From the NCBI RefSeq assembly GCF_009730915.1, contig NC_052496.1:295875-359874 (forward strand): 64,000 nucleotides of DNA. Reading direction: 5' to 3'. The notes beneath the pieces are model-generated. The model saw nothing but the letters and a program-made list of their open reading frames with translations. It searched no databases and was not told the origin of the DNA. Shown piece after piece: positions 55,655-64,000 of the stretch. How positions within the stretch are numbered: the stretch's first letter is position 1; every line of letters starts with the position of its first letter. The position numbers were made by a program, and so were the translations under genes. The DNA is from Dioscorea cayenensis subsp. rotundata. Taxonomy: Eukaryota; Streptophyta; Magnoliopsida; Dioscoreales; Dioscoreaceae.

Positions 55655-57290
55655 CGAAAAGATGAGCGGAGACGTCCGCCTCACATTTGATCCTGAGGTA
55701 GAGGAGGAGGAGGAGCTTCCTTGGTCCTTTGACGTCGAGGAGGAAGTTGAGGGAGCGTTGTCGGTGTTTTTTGACCCGACATTCGGGGACACGGGGGAGT
55801 TGCCAGCTTTGGCGGCGCTTGGTCCTCACGTTGGGCTGGGAGTGATGGAGCTTGGTTCCCGTCCTAGTGGTTTCCCCCCTCACTTTGAGGATGATGAGGA
55901 GGAGGGAGAAGTTGGTGCTTCCGTTGCACCCTTGGAGTCGTTGTTTAGGGTGGACCCAGCAGGTGTTGAGGCGGTGGAGAGTGGCTCTCACGAGGGGGAT
56001 GTGGAGGTCATTCCTGTTGTGGTTGTGGTGGAGCGGAGCTCTCATGCCAAAGTGGAGCTAGGTTACTGTATTGGAGGAAAGGTTATGGCTGTGGTGGAGC
56101 GGAGCTCCAAGCCGGAATGAAGCTAGGTCACCGAAATGGTGTTTCAGTTGGGGGGGGTGGAGACCATTCCAGTGGTGGTGGTGGAGCGGAGCTCCCACGC
56201 CGGTCTGGAGCTTGGTCATCGAGTTGAGGTTCTAGTTGATACGGTGGTGGACCGAGGCTCTCACCCCGAGATGTTGCTTGGTCACCAAGACGGGGGTCCT
56301 GTCGAGGCTGTGGTGGAGTGGGGGTCCCTAGCGGGAGTTGAACTTGGTCATCGAGATGGGGATACAGGTGAAGCGGTGGTGCAGGGGAGCTTTCGTGCCG
56401 GAGTAATGCTTGGTCACCGAGAGGGGGGCTAGTTGTGACTGTGGTGGAGCGGAGGTCCCATGACAATTTGGGTCTGCGGCGAAGCGTACACGCTGGTTTA
56501 CATCAGCGACACTCCCATCTGCCAAGATGTCGGATCAGGGGTTTATTCGAAGTTCGATATAGTGTTGGTGGTCGGGAGGTTAGGTTTAGAGAGGTGCTGC
56601 TCCTAGTGAGCTTTGCTCAAGGCGACGTTGCCCGGAGCTGGTGGTGAAGCTGGTCGGACTAAGAGTCGGATGAGGGCTCGGTTCTCTAAGAGATGACGAT
56701 CAGATTGTTGGGATGAGGAGCATGCGTGGAGCTCGATGCAGTGACGTGTAGTGTGTAGGCATCCTTTGATGAAAGGTGGCGCTCAGCATTTGGTTGAGGT
56801 TAATTATCTTGGGATTTGGGAGTCAAAGGTAGCGCATGTGCCCAATGAGGTTTTTGGTGGTCCACATTCTTTCATGTATTTGTTTTTGGGCTTGGAGTAT
56901 TATTGGGCCATGCTGATGCTGGCCTTATTTTCAGTTTGGTTTAAGGGCCCTTCTTGGTCTTGTGAGTTTGATTCCACTTCTATTTGGCATTAGGCCACTT
57001 CTAGTGGGGGTGGGTTAAGCAAAATTAGCAAGGGGAAGTTTGGGCTAAGGCTGGCCCTAATCTGTTTAATGGGCCCGGGCCCGACAGAGATTGGTGGGGA
57101 GGACCCGTTTTGGTACTAGGCTAGTTGTTCATGTCTTCTCTCCTTCCAGTGGGAGTTGTGTGTCGTCGGTTTATCTTTATGTTATTACTGTGATGTTCTC
57201 TGTTTCTGTCCACGTCTAGTAGATTTTTTGTATTTAATCTCTTTTCTAGTAATGCAATTGGTTTATTCACCTTTCCCAATATATATATAT
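55655..57290 (+). mobile_element. GC-rich repetitive insert, possibly a 5'-truncated LINE
   Basis: A sharp rise in GC begins near 55660. The first part has an acidic-looking open frame (55662-56120) and a degenerate minisatellite. The last part contains T-rich 3'-UTR-like sequence and ends TAATGCAATTGGTTTATTCA, then CCTTTCCC and an (AT)n tail at 57284. The end resembles plant LINE 3' tails. No reverse-transcriptase motif is visible, so the family is uncertain. It could also be a captured host fragment in another element. Confidence 0.4.
55990..56490. repeat. degenerate GC-rich minisatellite (~65 bp, ~7 copies)
   Basis: 'GTGGTGGAGCGGAGCTC' followed by 'GAGCT(A/T)GGTCA(C/T)CGAG' recurs about every 60-70 bp with 20-30% divergence. 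The units are not in a constant reading frame. Confidence 0.7.
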
Positions 57291-57790
57291 ATCATTTTTA
57301 GGAGAAATCTTTGAGAGTTTTTCATAATTGTGTTTACAATTTAGGTTTATTTAAACCAAATCATAATAATGAATAATTTTATAGTAAAAAAATTATGAAC
57401 AATATTGTCATTTTATGTGACTTTTTAATATTTTACACATAAAAATCTTTCCCTTTAATTTTGTTCATAATAATTTCTCATATTTAATTATTATTTAATA
57501 TTTAAAGTTTAAGTGTATACTAATTTTGGTGTTATCATAAACATACTTTGCAAAATCTGAACCTAATGGGCCGCTGATGGGCAGCTACCTCTAATGGTCT
57601 TAATTTTGGGACAACAAGGCCCATCCAACTCACAGTGCAATTTAGGCCCATTCATTATCATGTTTATTAGACAACTAATGTTCTATATATATTTAGCCCT
57701 TAATCCTACTAGCTGTCTCAATTAAGACCCGTGAAATCACAACCGCGAAAGCACCCTGGGAAAATGATCCCAACCGTTCATTTCAAACAA
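57291..57790. other. intergenic sequence upstream of exportin-2
   Basis: AT-rich, then moderately GC-rich sequence near 57560-57680. No gene supported. Confidence 0.5.
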
Positions 57791-57801
57791 AACCTCCCTA
57801 T

Positions 57802-57818
57802 CACGTGCTATTCACGTG
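57802..57818 (+). promoter_or_regulatory. paired G-boxes
   Basis: Two CACGTG hexamers (57802-57807 and 57813-57818) lie 11 bp apart, about 120-130 bp upstream of the exportin-2 start codon. G-boxes are bound by bZIP/bHLH factors. The close spacing (one helical turn) suggests cooperative binding, by inference. Confidence 0.55.
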
Positions 57819-57886
57819 ACCAACTCTTGCACCTTTTTCCTGGAATCCATTCGAGCTTTCTTTTCCAGTACCTTCGCTTCGTCGCC

Positions 57887-57897
57887 TAAACCCTAAT
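57887..57897 (+). promoter_or_regulatory. telo-box in 5' leader
   Basis: TAAACCCTAAT, a telo-box, about 40 bp before the start codon of exportin-2. It is common in promoters and leaders of plant housekeeping and translation genes. Confidence 0.55.
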
Positions 57898-57934
57898 CCC
57901 GGCGACCTCCATCGACGATCCTCGAGCTCCGTCC

Positions 57935-60856
57935 ATGGATTTCAACAACCCGGCGGCCTTGGAAACCCTCTCCCAGTGGTTCCTCCAGAGCCTGTCTCCA
58001 TCCCCCGAGCCCCGACGTGCCGCGGAGTCTTCCCTTTCCGCCGCCGCCGATCATCCTGGCTTCCCCATCGCTCTCCTCCGCCTCGTTGCCGGTTCCTCCA
58101 TCGACCAACAGATCTGCCTGGCCGCCGCGGTTCACTTCAAGAACCTCGTTCGCTCCCGCTGGTCCCCGTCCGATACCGACCGTCCCGTGATCCCTCAGCC
58201 GGAGAAGGACCAGATCAAGTCCCTCTTGCTTCCTCTGATGCTCTCCTCTCCGTCTCCTCTTGTCCGATCCCAGCTCTCTGAATCCTTGTCCCTCATCGCC
58301 TCCCATGATTTCCCCCAATCCTGGCCCTCTCTCCTTCCTGACATAGTCTCTACCCTTCGCTCATCAACCGATTACTCGGCGATCAATGGCCTACTCGCTG
58401 CCGCGAACTCGATTTTCTTGAAGTTCCGACACTCCTTCGACACCCCAGCTCTCCGCCTGGACCTCAAGTACTGTCTCGATCTCTTCGCAGCCCCGCTTCT
58501 TGAGATCTTCCTCAAGACCTCTTCTCTCATCTCCACCACTATCTCCGGCAATGGCCAGCCAGAATCCCTTCGAGCGCCGTTTGAGTCGCAGCGGCTTTGC
58601 TGTGAAATCTTTCTTTCGCTGAACTTCATTGATCTTCCCGAGTTTTTCGAGGACCATATGCGCGAGTGGATGTCCGAGTTCCTGGTCTATCTCACCAAGA
58701 CCTATCCTCCAGCATTGGAGGCTGATGGGTCGGCGGACGCGCTGCGAGCGGCGGTGTGCGAAAACCTGCAGTTTTACATGGAGAAGAACGAAGAGGAGTT
58801 CAAAGACTACCTCAAGGACTTCGCCTCCGCCGTGTGGAACCTTCTCATAACCCCCGCCACCTCCCCATTCCGGGATCAGCTGACGATCACTGCCATTCGG
58901 TTCTTGACCAAGGTGAGCACTAGTGTGCACCATTCTTTGTTTAGTAGCTCCCAGGCGTTGCAGGAGATCTGCCAAAGTATAGTCTTTCCCAACGTTAGAC
59001 TACGTGACGAGGATGAGGAGCTCTTTGAGATGAACTACGTTGAGTACATTAGGCGAGACATTGAGGGCAGTGACATTGACACAAGGCGAAGGATAGCATG
59101 CGAGCTATTGAAGGGCCTTGCTCTGAATTACAAGGAGCAGGTGACGGCTCTGGTGTCAATGCAGATACAGAACATGCTGGCACTATATGCCGCGAATCCC
59201 GGGGAGAATTGGAAGGAGAAGGACTCAGCTATCTATCTTGTCGTGTCCCTCGCTACTAAAGGGAGCACAGGTCACCTTGTTGATGTGGATAGCTTCTTTG
59301 CCACCGTGATTGTGCCTGAGCTCCAGGGGCAGGACGTCAATGCATCGTCCATGCTCAAAGCAGGGGCACTCAAGTTCTTCACGACATTCCGGGAACAGAT
59401 ACCTAAGCAAGCTTCAATGGCGTTGCTTCCTGATGTGATTAGATTCTTGGCAGCAGAGTCAAATGTGGTGCATTCTTATGCTGCCAATTGTATTGAGAAG
59501 CTTTTGTTGGTGAAAGACAAGGTGCCCGCACCTGCTTCTGGATTGACTGCGGTGCATTCTCATGCACGGTATGGTCCCTCCGACATTGACCCTCTTTTAC
59601 CATCTCTTCTTACCAATCTCTTCAATGCTCTGCAATTTCCCGATTCTCAAGAGAACCAGTATGTCATGAGGTGCATTATGAGAGTGGTTGGGGTTGCCAC
59701 CGTCGTTGGTGAAGCTGCTGCGGTGTGCATGGCTCGCCTAGCATTTGTGCTAGGTGAAGTATGCAAGAACCCAAAGAACCCTATCTTCAACCATTACCTC
59801 TTTGAGGCCATAGCTGCACTGATTGCAAGGTCTTGTGAGAAGGACCAGTCTCTGATCTCCTTGTTCGAAGGCAACCTTTTTCCTGTGCTTCAAAATATTT
59901 TGGTGAATGACATTACTGAATTCTGGCCGTATGCATTTCAGATATTTGCTCAGCTTGTTGAGACTAGCAAACCACCGCTATCAGGTAGTTATATGCAGCT
60001 TTTCCAGGTTCTTCTCTCCCTAGAGTCCTGGAAAAGGTCAGCCAATGTTCCAGCATTGGTTCGGTTGCTTCAAGCGTACTTGCAGAAAATGCCCACTGAG
60101 CTAAACCGTGAGGGGAGATTGAGTCAGGTCCTTGCAATTTTTAACAAGCTCGTTATGTCTCCCAGTACTGAAGAATTGGGCTTCTTTGTGCTCAACACTG
60201 TTGTTGAAAACCTCGGCTCTGATGTCTTAGCACCCTACATAGGTCACATATGGAGTGCCCTGTTTACACGGTTGCAGATCAGGCGGAATGTGAAGAAGTT
60301 TGTGAATTCATTAATCATTTTCATGTCATTAGTTTTGGTTAAGCATGGGCCTGGTGTTCTTGTCGACTCTGTTAATGCTGTTCAGCCAAATATATTCGTA
60401 ACTATCCTTCAACAGTTTTGGATTCCTAATGTTAAGCTTATCTCAGGAGTGATTGAAGTGAAGTTGGCATCAATTGCTTCGACTAGGCTTTTGTGTGAAT
60501 CACCTAGTCTTTTGGACCCTTCAGCAGCAGAACTCTGGGGGAAGCTGCTTGACAGTATTATTACTTTGCTTGCCCAACCAGAGGAGTTCAGAGAGAATGT
60601 TGAAAACGAGCCACCAGTGGTTCCAGAAACCGAGGGATATTCTGCATCTTTTGCACGCCTTCACAATGCAGGTAAAAAGGAGGAAGATCCTTTGAAGGAG
60701 ATAAGGGATCCAAAAGAATTCTTGGTTTCATCATTGGCTAGGCTTTCGGCTGCCTCTCCTGGGAGGTATAGGGCAAGCATTGAGAAGTTCGTTGATCCAC
60801 AAAATCAAAGTGCTCTTATCCAGCTTTGTGGTGCTTATAATTGCACCATAGTATAG
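57935..60856 (+). CDS. XPO2: exportin-2 (CAS/CSE1), importin-alpha re-exporter
   Basis: An intronless 973-codon frame, the usual length for CSE1/CAS. The N-terminal importin-beta-type domain (about residues 1-100) has the IBN pattern [13 protein letters not shown] and [21 protein letters not shown]. The central Cse1 HEAT-repeat region (about 155-520) has, for example, [20 protein letters not shown]. The C-terminal CAS_CSE1 region ends [15 protein letters not shown]. The protein exports importin-alpha from the nucleus with Ran-GTP. Intronless coding regions are usual for this gene in plants, as I recall. Start is the first ATG after a telo-box leader ([12 protein letters not shown]). A consensus splice donor (GG|gtaagtt) starts one or two bases after the stop codon, so a 3' UTR intron is likely (acceptor perhaps ctgaccag near 62431). 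It would be too close to the stop to trigger nonsense-mediated decay. Confidence 0.95.
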   Translation: MDFNNPAALETLSQWFLQSLSPSPEPRRAAESSLSAAADHPGFPIALLRLVAGSSIDQQICLAAAVHFKNLVRSRWSPSDTDRPVIPQPEKDQIKSLLLPLMLSSPSPLVRSQLSESLSLIASHDFPQSWPSLLPDIVSTLRSSTDYSAINGLLAAANSIFLKFRHSFDTPALRLDLKYCLDLFAAPLLEIFLKTSSLISTTISGNGQPESLRAPFESQRLCCEIFLSLNFIDLPEFFEDHMREWMSEFLVYLTKTYPPALEADGSADALRAAVCENLQFYMEKNEEEFKDYLKDFASAVWNLLITPATSPFRDQLTITAIRFLTKVSTSVHHSLFSSSQALQEICQSIVFPNVRLRDEDEELFEMNYVEYIRRDIEGSDIDTRRRIACELLKGLALNYKEQVTALVSMQIQNMLALYAANPGENWKEKDSAIYLVVSLATKGSTGHLVDVDSFFATVIVPELQGQDVNASSMLKAGALKFFTTFREQIPKQASMALLPDVIRFLAAESNVVHSYAANCIEKLLLVKDKVPAPASGLTAVHSHARYGPSDIDPLLPSLLTNLFNALQFPDSQENQYVMRCIMRVVGVATVVGEAAAVCMARLAFVLGEVCKNPKNPIFNHYLFEAIAALIARSCEKDQSLISLFEGNLFPVLQNILVNDITEFWPYAFQIFAQLVETSKPPLSGSYMQLFQVLLSLESWKRSANVPALVRLLQAYLQKMPTELNREGRLSQVLAIFNKLVMSPSTEELGFFVLNTVVENLGSDVLAPYIGHIWSALFTRLQIRRNVKKFVNSLIIFMSLVLVKHGPGVLVDSVNAVQPNIFVTILQQFWIPNVKLISGVIEVKLASIASTRLLCESPSLLDPSAAELWGKLLDSIITLLAQPEEFRENVENEPPVVPETEGYSASFARLHNAGKKEEDPLKEIRDPKEFLVSSLARLSAASPGRYRASIEKFVDPQNQSALIQLCGAYNCTIV

Positions 60857-63800
60857 GGTAAGTTCATTTCCAAGTCATTTCTCTATGTTCCTGATTTCTT
60901 TTACTTGGTATGAGAACTTTTTCTTGGATCTGCACTTTCATTAATGTTTTATTCTATTGTCCCTGTTACTGATCCGTTAAGGATGTTACTCTACATTTTA
61001 CATTTTTGTTGCCGGACGTTCAAATTTATAGTTGCATGACTGGTTGATATTGTCTGTGACAAGCTAATCTTTGTTTGAGTTAAGACTATTGTCCTACAAA
61101 TATATAGTTAATGATTGCATGCAGAGTTTTGGTCTCATCTGAAATGTAGTATTTCAATTCAGTTTAAATTTTGCAAATGTTGTCTGAAGTGGTTAACTGT
61201 GAGTAGAACTTACAGTTTTGACATGAATGTGTTATGTAAAAAAACAATGAGAGATATTTGAGACCCCTGCTCATTTGAGAGCCTGATGGAGCCAGAACTT
61301 GATATGCACTGTTTGATTGGAGCATTTTTTATTTTGCAGAATTTGATTTTTGGTATAGGTGGTGCGTATGTCGATAAAATTTATATGCTCTGAAATTTTG
61401 TAACATGAATGATAACAGTTGAAATCTGAAACATTCAAGTTTCAAATATGTTACTAAGCATTACTAATGATTTATAAGGTTGTTTCCCTTGTCACATGCA
61501 ACCTCAAACTAATACACTCTGGGAAAATGGTTGTCCTCTTAGAAGGGGAATGCTATCTATGTTGACATCCCAACCTCTAACCAAACGCCCCAAGGGGCTT
61601 GCAGTTATCCTACCCAACTTTTTTTTCACTAGATGTAATTACTTTTTATAATAACATCTTTAATAAGCATTAATAGTCACAAACACTCTATCATTAATTT
61701 GAAAAGTGAAATTGTAATCTTATTTTTTATTTTTTATTTTTTGAAAAAAAGTTAGTGTTTATTAGTCAACTTTTGATGAAAGTTCACTCGAAAACAAATT
61801 CAAATAACCAAACACTGCCTAATAGACATTACATTTGCACTTCACAAACTGCTAGTCTTAGAAGTCAGTGTTCCTGCTTATTATTAATCAAATTTATTCC
61901 ATAATTCAACTTATTGAGCTGATTCCATTTCAGTGTTTTATTTACCTAGCTCACTTGGCCCTGGTAGTTTTTATTGCTATTTGTTTGTTTTGGTCTATTT
62001 ACATGATTAAATCATGATCAGTGGAAGTTGTTATTTATCAGCTTAATTTAACCCTTGTGTAAGACTTGGTGTAAATTCTAACTATTTGTTGACTTTTTTC
62101 TATCCATTATATTTAAGTTACGACTTAGATCTAGATTATACAATTTCTTAACTTGACCAATGTCTACTACATCATTGTTTGGCTTATACGTATACTCTTA
62201 TTTCTTTTGCAATCACTCTAGGTGTTTAGCTCATTTGTACGATGATGGTAACATTCTTTTCCTAGATGATAACTTTACCTTAACAAAATATGAGGATTAA
62301 CTTGTGTTCATAGATTATAAGTTGTAACCTTGGAAAGCATTAGATTACATTATTTTCGCATTTTATGAAGTCCCTATTTCATTTATGAACTATGCAATTA
62401 CCTGAATTTGCAACATGTTTTTCTGACCAGTAGATTACAGATCTGGAGGCGGTGGCGTATCCTTTTTCTCTAGTCATTGCATCCGTCAAGTATATTGTAC
62501 AAACGAGTGTGGTTTTGGCGGCATCTGAATTTCTGAGGTTCCCAGTTGCTGTTTGTTTCTCGCAGTTAAAAGCTATGAAGCTTTCATCTCCATTTAGGTT
62601 CTACCTCAGTGGTTTACCGTTTACCTGATGCATGTGCTTCTTAAGCAAACATGAGCTGCATTTTGTGTGGGGATGAGGTTGTTCATTTCCCTGGATTTTG
62701 TCGGCATTTTCATTGGTAAAGTTATACATGTTTCGGCCCTATCTTTTATGTTTTCATTTTGTTTCTTCAAATATAACTTGAAACAATCAAAGTCTTTCCA
62801 GGGTTAATACTGTTCTTCATTAGAAGTTTTCTCTACATGGCCATGCTTGATGAATGTTGGGCAACAGTTGTTTGTGAGTTCTTGTTTCAGCAATGAAGTC
62901 TTTATTAGTATCCTGGAAATGTGAAAGTTGAAAGTTGTTGTCAAGCCAGTTGTCAAGTCTGTTAATGACATTTTGAAGTTCACAGAAGTATTCAAATTTT
63001 CTATCAGTCATACATGCATCATGGAGTAAGTAAAAACATTTTTTTTTTTTTCATTATTTCTTCTATAATGTGAACAGCTTATGCAACAGGATTTGTTTTG
63101 ATTATATTTGAAGCTTCATGCATGTTTGTGTCTCATCACCTGCTGTTAGAATTTTACTAACTAGGGAACAAAAATTAGAACCTTGTCAGAAGCACAAACC
63201 CAATTTAGTTACACTCATCTGATCTTTTGAATACTTTTAGTTTATTTACAAAGTAGTAAAACGAGATTGGAACAACCAAAAATGAGTGACAATAAAGAGG
63301 AAAAACATTATCTTTGGATAATTAAATTAGAGGATAGGACTCTTAAGCCTCTGACAAAGTTGCATATGACAGTCTCGTTAAAACGTCTAAGTTACTTATA
63401 CCCTGAAAATTTTAATTTTTAAAGATTAATTAATTTTAGAAAATTATACTTTTAATTTTTATTTGAAAGGTACTTTCTGTTTTGAGTCAAGACTATTGTC
63501 CTACATGCATATTAGATGGTTGCAGACAGAATTTTGGTTCCATCTGAAGGATATGATCTCAACATGACTTAATATGTCTTAATTGTTGTCTGAATTTGTC
63601 AACTGTGAGTAGATAACTTACAGTTTTGATTCACATGATTAGCAGTTTTAACATATCTAACAAAACAAATGGAGATTTTTATTATTTACTTGTTTATAGC
63701 TTCTGAATTGTATTATGATGAATTCACACAATTAGGATTATTAGTAGTTTTGTTTTCACTTGAACTTGTGGAAATGATTACACTGTTCACTGTGTTCTTT

Positions 63801-64000
63801 TTCTTAGGTACATGATACAATTTGGCTTATCTTCAGAAGACAAATAGAGGTTACTACTTGTTTATTTATAGCTTCTGACTTGTATGCTTGGAAATCATTT
63901 GGTTGTATTATGTTCTCAGTTCCGAAAGCTGTGTCTTTTTATGTATGAGATATATATTGTCTTGCCTGAATTTGCATTTTTCTTCTCACCAGGCAGATTA
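60857..64000. other. exportin-2 3' region and non-coding DNA with duplicated segment
   Basis: No coding region is supported. A probable 3' UTR intron occupies the start, with untranslated exon sequence near 62432-62720. Segments at about 61070-61255 and 63480-63690 are diverged direct duplicates ('AAGACTATTGTCCTACA', 'AACTGTGAGTAGA', 'CTTACAGTTTTGA' in the same order). The stretch 61540-61830 (ending 'AACCAAACACTGCC') resembles a MITE without clear ends. Confidence 0.5.

Noticed and set aside
55662-56120. 152-codon acidic frame as a possible host gene
   Set aside because: It lies in a repeat-rich GC island, runs into a minisatellite whose units change frame, and matches no family I know.
57893-58318. 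Long minus-strand open frame opposite the exportin-2 start
   Set aside because: It is a shadow of the GC-rich sense coding sequence. It has no recognisable domain and lacks its own promoter or splice context.
58391-58975. 194-codon minus-strand open frame within exportin-2
   Set aside because: Antisense to a well-supported conserved coding region, with composition explained by the sense codons.

Overview
The window is nuclear DNA of a flowering plant: AT-rich intergenic sequence, GT-AG introns, a long intronless pentatricopeptide-repeat gene, A20/AN1 stress-associated proteins, an arabinogalactan peptide, and many MITEs, hAT/Mutator/CACTA derivatives, SINEs and LTR elements. A monocot is likely (alliinase-type genes, low-GC intergenic DNA). 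A yam-like (Dioscorea) genome is my guess and is not demonstrated.

Region 1 (1-18.2 kb) is ordinary gene-bearing sequence. It holds an arabinogalactan peptide gene (minus), the last exon of a plant-specific protein of unknown function (minus), a nine-exon METTL18-type histidine methyltransferase gene (minus) in divergent arrangement with a 915-aa PPR gene (plus), a two-exon gene for a protein ending in a CaaX box (minus), and a three-exon conserved plant gene of unknown function (plus).

Region 2 (20.2-45.3 kb) is the most unusual part. A tail-to-tail gene pair, an A20/AN1 zinc-finger gene (SAP) facing an alliinase/tryptophan-aminotransferase-related gene (TAR), occurs three times. Block A (20.3-23.2 kb) has SAP1 and a decayed TAR. 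Block B (24.0-27.2 kb) is inverted, with SAP2 and a 5'-truncated TAR interrupted by a solo LTR. Block C (30.6-35.5 kb) has SAP3 and a complete five-exon TAR. Blocks B and C form a recent large palindrome around a tandem array of about 1-kb units. A further intact, more diverged TAR gene (41.8-45.2 kb) carries two fold-back MITEs in its first intron.

Region 3 (37-57.3 kb) is a transposon graveyard: three hAT-type elements with exact 8-bp target duplications (37.2, 39.1 and 47.2 kb), a CACTA-type fold-back element (40.6 kb), a broken Ty1/copia element (48.2-51.9 kb), a Mutator-like element with an exact 9-bp target duplication (53.0-55.5 kb), and a GC-rich repetitive insert that may be a LINE end (55.7-57.3 kb).

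Region 4 (57.7-64 kb) holds an intronless exportin-2 (CAS/CSE1) gene with a probable intron in its 3' UTR, followed by non-coding DNA with a duplicated segment.

The TAR products would be PLP-dependent aminotransferase/alliinase-fold enzymes of the secretory route (auxin or S-alkyl-cysteine chemistry), and the SAPs would be stress-response proteins. Their repeated pairing may only reflect shared duplication, but the palindrome could make double-stranded RNA against both families.
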